Positions 44,818-57,347 of a stretch of DNA of 64,000 nt are shown one piece after another. The notes beneath the pieces are model-generated. The model did not search any database. It was given only the letters and a program-made list of their open reading frames with translations, and was not told the DNA's origin. Position numbers and translations under genes: made by a program. The DNA comes from Cerioporus squamosus (taxonomy: Eukaryota; Basidiomycota; Agaricomycetes; Polyporales; Polyporaceae). The stretch lies in NCBI GenBank assembly GCA_022592435.1, contig JABYQS010000027.1:186001-250000 (forward strand). Direction: 5' to 3'. Position 1 is the first letter of the stretch, and the number at the start of each line of letters is the position of its first letter.

Positions 44818-47800
44818 TCATGACGAGCACGCATACCGCACATACGTCAACGCGAGCTCAGGGCTAATCTCGCAATCAACCAAGTCTCCTGAGGCCTTCC
44901 GCGCCTGCGTGGCGTCGAGCGGCGGGACTGGGCTGGTCACGAGCAGGTCCTCGAGGTACTCCACGACCTCGAACGCGGGGCTGTCGGGATGCTTCCGGAC
45001 CTCGTCAAGGAACACGCCCATAGGGACTTCCTTGAGTGGCCTGTCACCACGGTACATCGCGAGCGCGTCGATGACGCGCTGCCAGGGAGTGGCAAGGACG
45101 TTGTCGAGCGTGTAGTAGCGCAGGGGGCCTGGCGCAGGTTGTGCGCAGGCGTGCGCGACCTCGCGGAAGAGAACATCGGCAGCGACGTCAACGGGAAGCC
45201 ATCGTACAGGCTGATAGACAGTGATCGTCAGCGTACGCAGAAGCGAACGGTTGTGAACGAAACGTACATGGAGACCAGTCGGGACCATACCGAGCGCGTC
45301 TGCAGAGCGCAGCAGACGAGGGATATACTCGCTCTTCGCCCATGCCCCTGTTGCGAGCGCGCCAGACAGCTGCCCACACCTGATCACCGCCGCGCGAAGG
45401 ACGGGACGCTGCGCAACCGCAGTCTGCAAGATCTGCTCCGAGACATACTTCGAGTACGAGTAGCCTTGCGGGATGGCGAACTCGGGAGAGTTGAGAGGCG
45501 CCTCGGGCACAGGGCGGTCGAAGGGCCAACGCGCAACAGCTCCAATCGAGGAGATGAACGCGACGTGCGGGGGTTGCGAGAAGGGAGAGGACAGGGCAAG
45601 GTCGATAATAGCGCGGACCCCTGCGACGTGCGGCTCGAAGGAAGGCAGGAAGAGGTTGAAGTTCAGCAGCCACGCGTTGTGCACGATATGCGTCAGCTCC
45701 GAGGAGAGCTTGGTGTAGACCTCGTCGTCGAGCCCGAGCTTTGCTGTCCCAACCTCGATCTCGACGTACTCAACTCGGCCCTCGCGCACCGCATTCTGCA
45801 GAGCGGTGAGGTCGAGTCCCTTGTCTTGGAAGGCGGCCTCCTGTCGGCTCGCCATGGAGCGCGACTCGTGCCCGCGATTGAGCAGATAGATCTTGCGGAC
45901 GCTAGGTTGCGCGAGGAGATGCGCGACGTATGCCGCACCCAACGACCCCGTGGTCCCAGTCACTGCGTAGACATCGCCGTCCGCGGGGAGTGGCAGAGTA
46001 CCGGTATGATGCGGGAGGTCCGCCAGGTATTTCGCGATCATGAAATCGATTGTGGTAGAAGGCGCGTCTGCAACGACCTCCTCGACATGCTCGGGCTTCG
46101 CACGCGCGAACGCGCACAGGTAGCGGGAGAGCGAGAGGCACGTCGGGTGCGCGTAGACGACGTTGCGAGGCACGGAGGTCGAGATCCCAGCGCGACGCAC
46201 GGCCGCGGAGAGCGAGGTGCGGAGCTTCGTCGCGAGGAGGGAGTCCATGCCGTTGCGGAAGAAGTCGTCTTCCGGAGCCAGCTTCCGCCCGAGCGCATCT
46301 CCGACGATGGTCTGGACAAACCGTAAAATGGCCTCCTCACTCGCAGCAGCGTCGTCAACAGGAAGAGTCGGGTGTCCATTCGCCGCCGAGTCCATGCCGC
46401 GCTCAAGAGCCTCGTATGCTCGCTCGATGTCATCAGAGTACAGAGCGAGCGAGGCCTTGGTCTTCACAGTACCCTTGTCGGAGACGAGGAACGGACGGTT
46501 GGGGCGCGCGACGAGAACCATGCCGCGAAGCAGACGCGAGTGCTGCGGCACAACCTTGTTGACGTGTCCCTCGATGTGTGGCCAGATCCTGTCCAGGTAC
46601 GCCGTTACATCGTCGTCCGTGCTATGCTTGGTGAGGACGCCGGTGGGCGGGCTGACGACCGCGCCGTTGACAAACCTGCCCGAGCCGAAAATGATCGCGT
46701 GGTAAATGAGCGGCGACGCGCAGAGGAGCTCCTCTGTGAAGAGCGAAACATGAGCGATTGCACGTAGCTAGACCAGGCTGGGCAGGTGGTAACACGTACC
46801 TAATTGTTTGTTGTCGGTCTTCTCACCATTGCTCAGGACCGTCTACGCGTGTTCCTCAGACAAACGCTGAACTTGAAACAGCAATATACTTACGACATCG
46901 TCTAACCGGCCGGCGGGTTTCCATAGATGCGCCTTGTCCGGGTCTGGGTGTTGTAGCCAGCCGTCGACAGTGGCAAAACCGATAGGGTCGAGAGAGTTGA
47001 CGATGGGTGGAGTCGCGTGGATGGGCTGCAACCAAGGATATCGGTTGAGGCTCACAAGACGTAGGGATCGCAAGGGTCAACGACCTACCGAGACAATCAA
47101 GTTGTACCGCCCATGAGGGTCGCCCTTCATCGGGTACCAGTTGAACTCATAGTAGTCGACCAGGCGCATGTACATCCAATCCGCGGGGTCTGCGCCAGCC
47201 TCAAGGGACGAGCGAGCGAGCGGGCCAGCCTCCGTGCTGTTGTGAGGACATCCTGAGTCAGGCACACGACCACTGGAAAGCGGAAATAATCGACAAACTC
47301 ACGAGCCACCCCAAGCCACCAAGCGGACACCGTTCTGCACTAGATAATGACCTGCGTTCTCGCGCAAAGGCGCTCCGCCCCAGAACACCGTATTTTGCGC
47401 AGCTAGGACTCCCTGAACGTCGCCGATCAGCATGATGCCGCCCTGCAATCTATCCAAGTGGACTTACGGCGGCGTACGTGTCACGAGCGTCCGCGATATC
47501 CTCGAGCATGCTCGGTGGCAGAGACGCATCGACCTTGCGGTGTTTCAGGACCCGCAGATGACGGAGGACGGTATCGACCGAAATGGATCGCCAGCTATCG
47601 ACACAGACGAATGACGCGCCAGAACCCAGGAAGAACGGGAAGGACTGCAAGCGCGAACATGATACTTCGTCAGATCTCTGTGCCTGGGCTGAAACGCGTC
47701 GCCAAACGGACTCACCGTGCAGATCCCTCCAGCCTGCGAGTGCGATGGAATCGATAACGCCACAAAGGCAATGCCGAAGTCAGTAAACTGAACCGGTCCG

Positions 47801-48816
47801 ACGTGACCTGAGGCGGAAGAAACGTACATGGAACATGGGGAAACACGTATACAGTACGTCGTCATTGCACTTGGCGCGGTCGCGGCCGTTTGCTGCACTA
47901 ATCGCGAGCAGGAACTCGTGGGACCACGCAATCGGCTTAGGGTGTCCTGCATGACCGCACAATCAGCGACTCGTGCAATACACGGCAGGACCGGCCGCTC
48001 CGGAGACAGGTAGGAACACGGGAATACGTTACGAGCATTGGCAATGCGGTTCGGAGCGCCCGAGAAGGCAGCCCCGGCCGACGTAAGGAGTGGGAAACCG
48101 GGAAAATAAGTACTCACCTGTAGAACCAGATGTGTGGAGGAAGAATGCGCCGCCTTCTGCTTCCTTGCGCAGATCTGCAGACGCAATTCGTGCCGAGTGT
48201 TCCAGGAAAGAGCGCGCGCGCTCAATGCCATCCCGCGTAGCGTCGGACGACACGGGCGGGCGCAAGACGACAGTCGGGGTGACGCCTGTAACAGGGTCCT
48301 TCCGGAGGATGTCAACGTGTAGGTGACTAATGGCGCTGTCGACCAGGACTGCGCTGCACCCCGTGGAGTGCATTAGATGGTGGATGGCGTCTGGGGAGTT
48401 GCGGACGGAGATGAGAAGGACCTGTTCTCCGAAATAGACGGGGACACAGACGGGAACGTGAGACCACCGGAGATGAAGAACAGCTGGGCACGCACCTGCC
48501 ACCGTAGCATGAACATTGCCACGAGGTCGATGAGGAAGACATAGTTGCTCTCCGCTAGCAGACCGACGACGACGCGTTCCCTCCCGAGCGTCCGCGGCGG
48601 CAAGCCAGTCACTTCGACGAGATAGTCCACACGGTCCCAGACGTCCGCGAGGAACTGCCGCCAAGTGATAGAGGTCGTCGTTGCTTCTTCCTCGGAGGCA
48701 CCATCTTCCAGGTAGCATACGACTTCGCGATCGGGGTGAGTGCTTGCTACGCGGAGGAGGTATTCCGGGATGGGCACCACGGGTGGGAATGGCGGCGGGG
48801 AGAAGGTGGTTGACAT
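44818..48816 (-). CDS. NRPS-like adenylate-forming reductase (A-T-R)
   Basis: It activates a carboxylic acid as acyl-AMP, loads it on a phosphopantetheine arm and reduces the thioester with NAD(P)H to an aldehyde. Exons on the minus strand: 48816-48496, 48421-48118, 47946-47828, 47787-47716, 47644-47468, 47442-47303, 47236-47089, 47025-46894, 46842-46800, 46733-45268, 45210-44818; 1104 residues, in phase. The A domain (about 1-570) has FLHTSGSTGHPKPI, WGGSTEAGP, and the DDV region with VLSNGEK near its end. The T domain carries FFRNGMDSLLATKL with the attachment Ser near 648. The R domain has TGTTGSLG near 745 and the YSYSK catalytic Tyr-Lys pair near 910. No condensation domain is present. 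The 57-nt intron 45211-45267 is in frame and easily missed. Known basidiomycete relatives reduce aryl or amino acids; the substrate here is unknown. Confidence 0.95.
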
Positions 48817-51800
48817 AGTGAGGGCGGCGCGGGATCAGGGTAGAGAGGCCTTCTGTCGGCGAAGCTCGTGGCGCACCTTTTAACTCGAAACATTTGTAGC
48901 GGCTACGGTTACGGTGCCGCGCAGGGCTGGGGATGGCATGCATGATGCAACAGCCACCTGCAGCCCCAGCCATACGCGAGACGAGCGATCCAGGGACCCG
49001 AGGGAACGGGCGCGTGTCAAACGGGAGGGAATGGGATTGGCTGAGCGACCCGAGATTCAGAAAGAGATGAGTTGGTGTTTGGGACCGGTGGGCGTGTTCT
49101 GGTGGCCTGCAATGGCTTCTGGCACGCATGGTCGCTTCCCAGAGCAAAACTCAGAACTGGACTCCGATCCGACTCCAGGCTGGAGTCGGACTCCTTCAGT
49201 GACCCACATTCGGTGCTGCTTTGCATTTGCATGACATGGCGACTTGTAAGCATCGATAAGCCGTCACTCGTCCGAAATTGACTGCTGTCCAAACCGCGGG
49301 AATTCCCGCCTTTCGCCCTCCTGCCATCGTAGGTGCGCTGCGACATTCTGATTAACCTGTGCGAAGCTTGGCGGTGATTCTGGCTTGACAAAGCATTCAG
49401 CGCTGCTCATGCTCGCGATATGAGCGTACCGCATCGTCCATTAGCGCAACGGGCACCCAAACGGAGACATTCGCGTACTTTTTGCTTCCGCGACACTCCT
49501 ACACGATGGGGATGGTAAGGAAATGCGGCTGCCGCGTGGTCTGGTTTCGCCCTAGCCAGTACAGCCGCCCTCGCCTAACGACTCGATCACGTCGAGTAAC
49601 CGTTTTGACTCGCCGACCACGCTACCGTGCATAAACTTTAAACCCCCGCGCGCGACACCGACGGTCGCTGCGCGCGTTGCGCCCTTACTAGGACTCAATG
49701 TTTAATATACGTCGGTCGTATGGAAGCAGCGACGGGGCGGGACTTGTGGCTCCGATCAATGCAAGCGATATTGGGCTGCCCAGATTCAATGCCAATGTCA
49801 TAAAACCGGAGAGATATCCCATGCACGACAGGGCTGATGCTGCTCTGATATTGCGCGGCATCTGCGACCAGGTGGTCGACATTCCGAATGGCAGATCACT
49901 TGATGACGATTCTGCTGAATGCAGCGGGTTCTCGAGATGAGAGCTCACCGCTCCCAGGTCCCGGAAGTTCCACGATCAGGATCGCAGGTGCAGCGGAGGA
50001 AGAGGGGTATGTACCGTGATCATCATGTTTCGCACGGCCACTCGTAATCATCATCGCAGAATTTGCGCGGGACGTGCGGTCTTACCACGACGGCCCCGCA
50101 ATCCGCCGGACAGCTGGGGCAGGGGCAACAGACGTTCTTTAAGCCTGCTAGAAGCCACTGACCGTTCGAAGTGCGTGCTTCGACACTATGGCATCGGCAA
50201 AGGCCTTCCTCTTCCGTATCGTCCGGATGAGTGCACGGACGTGCTTGCTAGCGTGATCAGAACTTCCTCGAAACCCGGATGCAGTGATCAGAGGACAGGA
50301 CGAGCAAACCGCAGAAGAACAGAAATGCATGGACTGAGGTCGTCTGCACGTCAGACACCCGAGCGGCACGCTGACCGGGGCGCGGTTGCCCCATCCGGCG
50401 ACAGCACCGGGCGTCATAGGTCCAGAAGTTCGCACATTCAAAGCGTCCGGGTGCAAGGCCCGGACGCATCGACATACGCGAGGGTCGGTCGGGAGAAGCA
50501 TGGGCGTACCTTTACCAGTCCACTAGTCCTGAAGCATATGCTGCTTTCTTCTGGGTTATCCGTCCTGGAGTTGTTACGTGCCGATGTGCGTCCCGTTACG
50601 CACTGCTGACGGCTTCTGGGGTCGCTCGCGCATCGGATTGCTAGGTATCATCTTATGGCAGAACCGGGATGAGCGGCCGCTCCGCTCCAGGCCGGAGTGC
50701 AATTTCAAACCGCCCAAGGCTCCATATTCTTGGCTCGTCAGCGTGGTGAAACTCCACAGAAACCAATTCGTGACATTACCGTCCAGGCGCTGAAGTATAT
50801 CCGCGGTATTGCATTCTGACTGCAGTGTATCCTGCGCCGGGCTGCGCACATAGCCTCTGCTGCAGATGGGACCCTTTAGAAGACCTGTCGAACAAACCTT
50901 GATGAACACCGATGACTGACCGTTGGCAGATAGCCATGAACATGGACACAATTGTGCGCCAACGACGGTCGTTCTAGCATGGTCGTGGTTGACGTGCGGG
51001 CAGAAGGGCGGGGAAGTGCCAGCGGACTTGGAGAAGCTGATGCTTGTGGTCGCAGAAGATTGGAGTTGAGCATCTGGTTACTTCTGACCTGGAGATGCGC
51101 CGTGCCTCTGGGAAATGCGCGGGCGTGGGCGCGAGGTCGATACGGCAAGCTATGATGCTGCGAATACATTGCGATCTTGTCCGCGGACGTGCTTCCCGCG
51201 TAGCGGCGTAGGTGGGCGCAAATGGATGTCCGGACGTGTCGCGCGTTACGACATATCACGCTTGGGGCCTGATGGTATGCATGAGAAGAGCACTCGAACG
51301 GAAACCCAAGATCCGTACTGAGTGTCTATCCGGTCTATGCATGTTTACACGAAAGTGTGGAGTCGCCCATCTAGCCGTTGGGCATCGGCACAGAGGTTCT
51401 GTTCGATCTTTGAAGGCGCGTTGGTCAGATAGCGAGGCCAAGACATCGGAAGGTTTGCACTGTATGGCCACTGTGGTGAGAAGATCCCTCTTCATGCGAT
51501 CAGAGTGGACTGAGTGTGGAAAGCGAGACGTACTAGGACATATGAAGTCGCAGTATCGCTCGCAGCGGCCGTGGGACTGGACCGTGTTGAGTACCATGAC
51601 ATGCCACACTACGGCCGCCCTTGCCGCATAACGCCTGCCGCAAGATGCCCGCCAGGAGACAGTGCAACACTACGAGGGTGCTTCACAAATCACCTTTCAC
51701 GCGATCCGGCGACCCCGTTTGCATCGGATGACTGCATAGTGTGGGTGTACTGTATTCCAACGTCAGCAAAATACGGCTAATTGAATGAATTGGCCGCGCT

Positions 51801-53801
51801 ACCGCTACCGTGCGCTGCCCCCAAGCTGGGACGCGCGATGTTGGCACACGCGGCCTATTAGTCCCTCTGACTCCAGAAGCGGTCGCAACGCGGTCAACCG
51901 GTTACCGAACTAATCTGGGGCGTCCGCTAGAGCGGAGGAATCGTAGGGAATCGTGCATCGTGGACGTCGGGAGCGTCGGCTGGGCGGGGTCGCAGTAAGC
52001 GCGAAGCTACAGGGTTCGTGCCTAGGGTCGGAAGCGTGCCGAAGCGTGATTCGGAAGCACACAAGGGCGTCATCTTGGCCGACAACGCGGAGACCGCACG
52101 GCACACGTCGAGGGTGGTCATGGTCGTGTGAGCATCCTAGCTGTTACACAGGCTTCATTCCGGGACACCTGTCTGTATGCGACTTCAGCTTGGCTTCAAC
52201 GATTCGCATCGGAGCAACAGCACGCAACCTAGTGTATATCGTTTGTGTATGCTAGCAACATGCATCTGCGTCGAGGTCGGCGACGAGCCCAGCATTTGTC
52301 GCAAGCCTTGAAGGGGTGATAGGCGGAGGACGACTATGCCATCCTGCCCTGATGGCATAGTACACGAATCCGTCCTTGCCTGTGCGTCTGCCGTTTGTAA
52401 TTGTGTAGGCGCATAGAAGACTTTCTACGACCATATCGGAGCACTCACCTACTATCGCTACTCCGCCCCCAAACCAGCTGGAAAGTCTTCATACGTCCGG
52501 GCTTGCGACGTCCCTCCTAGGTAACTTGTGCGACAAGCTTCCAGACAGAGAGGCCCATAAGAAACACAGAACAGAAGCGGAGTATGCTACGACGGACCAG
52601 AGGTCCGTCGCTAAGTCACTCAGAGACTCACCGAGGCCCGAGTACACACGAACAGACGAGGAACAAGCTGCTCAACATCTGTGTGTTAACGTTCATGTGT
52701 GAATATGTGCACTTTGGGGAGACGAGTAGCAGGTAGCGACATACGATACTTAGCCCATGCCCTGACGCGTACGTTGGCCGCTTCCGCTGTACTGTTCTTT
52801 CAGACTCGCCTCCAGTTGCGCAAAACGCTCATTATTGATGTAATCCTTCGCCACATCTTCACGTTCTTATCAATTTGTTGTTAAGTACGCTGTGTGCGGT
52901 CCCAGGCGGCGACTGATGCTCCAGATCTGAAATAATAGCAAGCCAAAGGGTAACCAGGATGATGGAGGGGAGTGGTTAAAGCCAGTTTACTGTCGACAGA
53001 GACGTTGAAGATATAAGTATCCATGGAGTCAGAGTCCTTCAGAGAAAATGCATGCGAGAGTCGGAGTCGGCAGCCACCAGCGCGTTGTTGTCTCATATTT
53101 GCGCAGACGCCCAATTAATGACATAACTCACAGTTAACCTAACTACGCCAGACGTTCTCTCTTGACTTCGTACCACCACCATGCCCCATGTCCTCCTGCT
53201 CCCAGCCTCGGAGATTCTATTTCTTCTCCAACATACGAGATAGCGACAGACGCTGTGGACACGATGCTGTGAAGCGCAAATGAAACGTCCTACATCACTA
53301 GACCTCTCGGAGGGTAGTGGAAGATCCCGGCGACACGCAGCAAGAAACGCACTTTCATTGTCATTGCGACTTCGCGAAATCAGTGAGTTAGAAGCATATA
53401 GTCTCTATTCTTTCCTTCGAGCGGTCGTGAAGGGTCGTTGTATGCGGCTTACACAATCTCGTCTTGGGTAACCAATCCGTGCAGCGCGAGGAGATCTAGC
53501 TGCCATATGCTATCTCCTCACGTCGGGAGGTGCCTTCCCATTTGTGTGCCGCGCATATACGCGTCCTGCAAGTTGCAGCGCGCCCAGCAACGGAGTCGGA
53601 GGGAGCTGAATTGCTCACGTGACAAACGCGACCGCGACCGTGCGAAAGTCTTCTGTCAAAAGAGGAGATAATCTCGTCATTCGTTGTACGGGACTGGACC
53701 TGCAAACTTTCGCGTTCTCGCCCTGCAGATCTCCTGTCCTCGGGCTGACCAGACACTTATAACTGTTCAGGCAAGGGTTCATTGGCCTGCACATTGCCCC
53801 C
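48817..53801. other. Gene-poor 5-kb region upstream of the NRPS-like reductase and flavin monooxygenase 1
   Basis: The reductase and the first monooxygenase are divergent, so both promoters lie here. An inverted repeat at 49168-49190 is close to the reductase start. A block near 53035-53105 resembles one upstream of the second monooxygenase. Open frames up to 197 codons (50016-50609) show no domain. Confidence 0.5.
49168..49190. promoter_or_regulatory. Inverted repeat, 10-bp arms, in the reductase promoter
   Basis: tccgactcca and tggagtcgga flank ggc, a perfect dyad, 352-374 bp upstream of the reductase start at 48816. A related ggactccga lies just before it. It could be a dimeric regulator site; this is inference from symmetry and position. 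Confidence 0.45.
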
Positions 53802-56074
53802 ATGGCCCAAGAGTCCCTTCCGATCGCGTTGCCCACCCTCAACCGCCTCGGCGTGTCAGCAGTGTCACCCGATGTCGACGCGCAGAAGGTTGCTTCGCTC
53901 TGGTTCGACTCGCTCTCCAAGTACATCGAGTCCAACGACATCGATGGCATCGTCTCGCTCTTCTCGTCCGACGCTTGGTGGCGCGATATGCTCGCGTTGA
54001 CCTGGGCGTTCCGCACATTCCACGGTACATCCAAGATCCGCAAGTTTCTCGAGGATACGCTCCCCGCGAACAAGCCAACCGCGTTCAAGCTAGTGGACGC
54101 CAAGTATGAGAACCCGTATCCCGATCTCGCGTGGATCCTCGGCCAGTATACATTCCAGACCGAGCATGGCTCGAACAGCGGCTTCTTCCGTCTCATCCCC
54201 ACCCCTGATGGGCAGTGGACGGGCTTCACATTCTACACGAACCTCGAGGAACTGAAGGGCTTCCCGGAGAAGATCGGGCCCAACCGGAACCCCCTCCCCA
54301 ACCATGGCAAATGGCTGGCGCAGCGCGAGCGTGAGAAGGAGTTCGTGGATCAGGACCCTACGGTGCTCATCGTCGGAGGCGGTCAGAGTGGGTTGGATGT
54401 CGCGGCACGCCTGAAGCACTTGGACGTCCCGACGCTGGTCGTGGAGAAGAACGAGCGCATTGGCGACCAGTGGAGGCATCGGTACCAGGCGCTGTGCCTC
54501 CACGACCCTGTTTGTGAGTACCCCTGTCCTTTCGATGAACGATCGTCTCCGAACGTGCCCTTGCAGGGTTTGACCACCTCCCGTATCTTCCGTGAGTATC
54601 CCACAGGTTCGTTGTGTGTCCCTCCATTGTTGACGCGAGAGCAGGTTCCCTCCGACCTGGCCCGTGTACACGCCTGCCCAGAAGCTCGCGGGTTGGCTCG
54701 AGTATTACGCCGAAGCGCTTGAGCTGAACGTCTGGACCAAGTCGACGGTGACCAAGGCAGTCCAGGACGCGAACAACGAGTGGGACGTCACCGTCGAACG
54801 CGGCGATGGCTCGACGCGTGTTCTTCACGTCAAGCACGTCGTATTCGCGATCGGGCTTGGAGGCAACAACCCCTATATCCCGGATATCCCTGGAAAGGAG
54901 GAGTACCAGGGCCAGGTTCTGCACTCAATCTTCCACAACACCGGCAAGGACCATCTTGGCAAGAAAGTCTTCATCGTCGGGTCTGCGACGTCGGGTGAGT
55001 GCGACGCGTGTTGCCGCAAGGTTCTGCGAAGCTGAAGTGTCACGGATCTACAGCACACGATATCGCATCAGACTACGTCGAGCACGGAGTCGGTACGAAT
55101 CTTGCTCAGTATTTGTGACCGCTCATAAATTTCATCTCGGGCCGTAGATGTGACGATCTATCAACGCGACAGCACTTACATCATGACCACGAAGGAGGGT
55201 ATGCCGCGCATGCTTGGGCGTACGTACCCGATTCCTCGTACTCGCTATCGCATCTCTTATACACCTCTCTACTAGACCTCTGGTGGGAAGGCACCGTGCC
55301 CACTGAGATCGCCGACCGCATCGACGCGTCCTTGCCGACTCTCCTTACAGAGGAGCTTGACAAGCGGCGCGTAGCTGAGACCGCAGAGGCTGACAAGTAC
55401 GCTTGCCTCCTCTCTGCATCGCGTATGACTCTGCTGATACGCCCGGCAGGGAGCTCCTGGAGGGCCTGCACAAGGTTGGCTTCCGGACGCACCTAGGACC
55501 TGGGGGTGCGGGATACACTGCGATGGGCCGGCGGCGCGGAGGCGGTTACTATCTCGACGTCGGGGCATCGCAGCTGGTCATCGACGGCAAGATCAAACTG
55601 AAGAACGACAGTCTCATCAAGCGGTTCACCAAAACTGGTTTCGAGTTCGAGGATGGTAGTACCGTTGATGCGGACGTCATCCTGTTTGCGACTGGGTACG
55701 TCTCCGCTTCCTCGTGTCTTTGCAGACGCGTAAGCTCACAGCAGACCGCGGTCTACGTAGATTTGACAGTCCGAAGAAGACGCTGGAGAAGATCCTGGGC
55801 AAGGAAACGACCGCGCAGATCAAGCCCGTGTGGGGGCTCGACGAGGAGGGCGAGCTGCGCACGGCGTGGCGCGATACTGGCGTGCCCAACTTCTGGTTCA
55901 TGATGGGGAACTTGATGTGGTGCCGTTTCCACTCGAAGCACGTTGCTTTGCGTAAGTTCTATGTGCATTTGATTCGAGTGGGTGCTCACAGTGCGTTGGT
56001 TGTTTGCAGAGATCAAGGCAATCGAGGAGGGGATCCTCAAGAGCAGTGGGCCGGAACATCGCTACTATGCGTGA
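53802..56074 (+). CDS. FAD-dependent flavin monooxygenase 1 with N-terminal NTF2/SnoaL-like domain
   Basis: This FAD and NAD(P)H enzyme probably hydroxylates, or inserts oxygen next to a carbonyl in, an unknown small molecule. Residues about 25-165 form an NTF2/SnoaL-like region (FDSLSKYIESNDIDGIVSLF, RDMLALTWAFRTFHG). The FAD fold follows (VLIVGGGQSGLDVAARL near 190), then IGDQWRHRYQALCLHDP, the central VFAIGLGGNNPYIPDIPG, and a second nucleotide fold (VFIVGSATSAHDIASDY near 355). ADVILFATGF and NFWFMMGNL close the protein. Exons: 53802-54513, 54567-54591, 54645-54994, 55054-55092, 55148-55219, 55276-55396, 55450-55695, 55761-55951, 56010-56074; 606 residues in phase. The next gene has the same intron positions and nearly the same exon lengths, so the two are tandem duplicates. 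The lack of a signal peptide places it in the cytosol. Confidence 0.93.
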
Positions 56075-57347
56075 GCGGAAGTGCTCGGAAGACTGCGCGA
56101 ACATGTTTTGGTCTAGAGATAGACTTCCGGCAGAAGCAGCAGAAACTTAGAGAAGTTAGAAGCAAGAACCAAGGGATACCAATGTGTACAGTATCGTGTA
56201 GAATGAAAAGTAGGTCGACGAAGTTGCCTTCTGGCAAATGACATGGTTAAGTCAAGGTCTTGTCCTCTCCGGAGTTAGGTGAGCCTCTTGCTGCCTCGCG
56301 AACTGATACAGTGCTATAGGATGCAGAGGAGGAGGAGCTGTGATCCTTCAGGGCGCCGGTGCGAAGTTCTCAGCCACAAGCGCGTTGTTGTCAAGTGTTT
56401 GTTTAGGCGTCAGCGAAAGCTGGGCCTCCTCAAGTCGAAAAGAACTCAACATCATGTTCACCATGTTCACAACTATTACAAAGTTCTACCTGCGGAAGGC
56501 CTCATCAGCGGTCTACACAAGCTGCACTTACGCCAAGTGTGAGCTCTCTGGCCATCTACAATTCACCGCGAGCTGGCCACCCGAGCCGGTTTCAGAAGTG
56601 TCGGTGCAAACGTACGCGGAGGGCGATCCCATGGAAGTATTCTCTCTGCGCGATCTTACTCACTGCCGTTCGGTACGTGTCTTCGGGCTCGCCATGATGA
56701 GAGGATCTTGGATCCCGGACCCTATCCGAGACCAGCACCTCAAGCTGTCATGACACTTTGCAAAGTACGTACAGATCTGCAGCTCCGGTATGAGGCGCCA
56801 TACTGAAGCGTGTCTTATGTAGAAATCACAAGCCCGCTCACGACGAATATATCTCAAGTGACCTCCATGCGCAGCTCTCGTGCCGTTCGTGCGCTCCGTG
56901 CTTGCGCCTCTTGTCCGACCTCGGCGTTCTCTCTGGACCGGATCCGTCAGCAAAGGGGAGCTATGTGCTAGTACCGACGTGTCAGTACCAAGGTCAGCAG
57001 TGGTAGCAATGAATATCACGGGCGACTCATATGTCCTTCCGGTCCTGGCAATCCCGCTGTAGGTCTCTCGCGAGTTGCTCTCAGGCTTGCTTCTGACGCC
57101 TTCTCGCTCTCTAGGTATTCCGGCTTATCTCAGAAGACACTGCAGCGGTAAACTCTGCGTCCAGACCACGCATGAGAGCGGATGACGACGATACGACTCC
57201 AGGGTACCGCGACCACGTGGTCGGGGCGACTAGGGCCGTGTGACGGAGAACTTGTCAGTTGACCGACCCTTGCTCTCGGCACCCCTATTCTCGCGCCCGC
57301 GATATAATGGTTCAGGTGAGGACGTACCTTCTGTGTACACATCCCCC
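56075..57347. other. Intergenic region between the two flavin monooxygenase genes
   Basis: Contains the 3' UTR of the first copy and the promoter of the second. A block around 56344-56415 resembles 53035-53105 upstream of copy 1. A gatataatgg element at 57301-57310 lies about 40 bp before the second start codon. Confidence 0.5.

Noticed and set aside
44989..46326. 445-codon plus-strand open frame
   Set aside because: It is the antisense shadow of the GC-rich A-T-R reductase exon, which has clear domain motifs on the minus strand.
50016..50609. 197-codon open frame
   Set aside because: Arg/Ser-rich, no known motif, no splice partner; treated as chance in GC-rich DNA.
57240..57347. Upstream in-frame extension of monooxygenase 2 from a GTG
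   Set aside because: The paralogue starts at the position equivalent to ATG 57348, and a GTG start is unlikely in a fungus.
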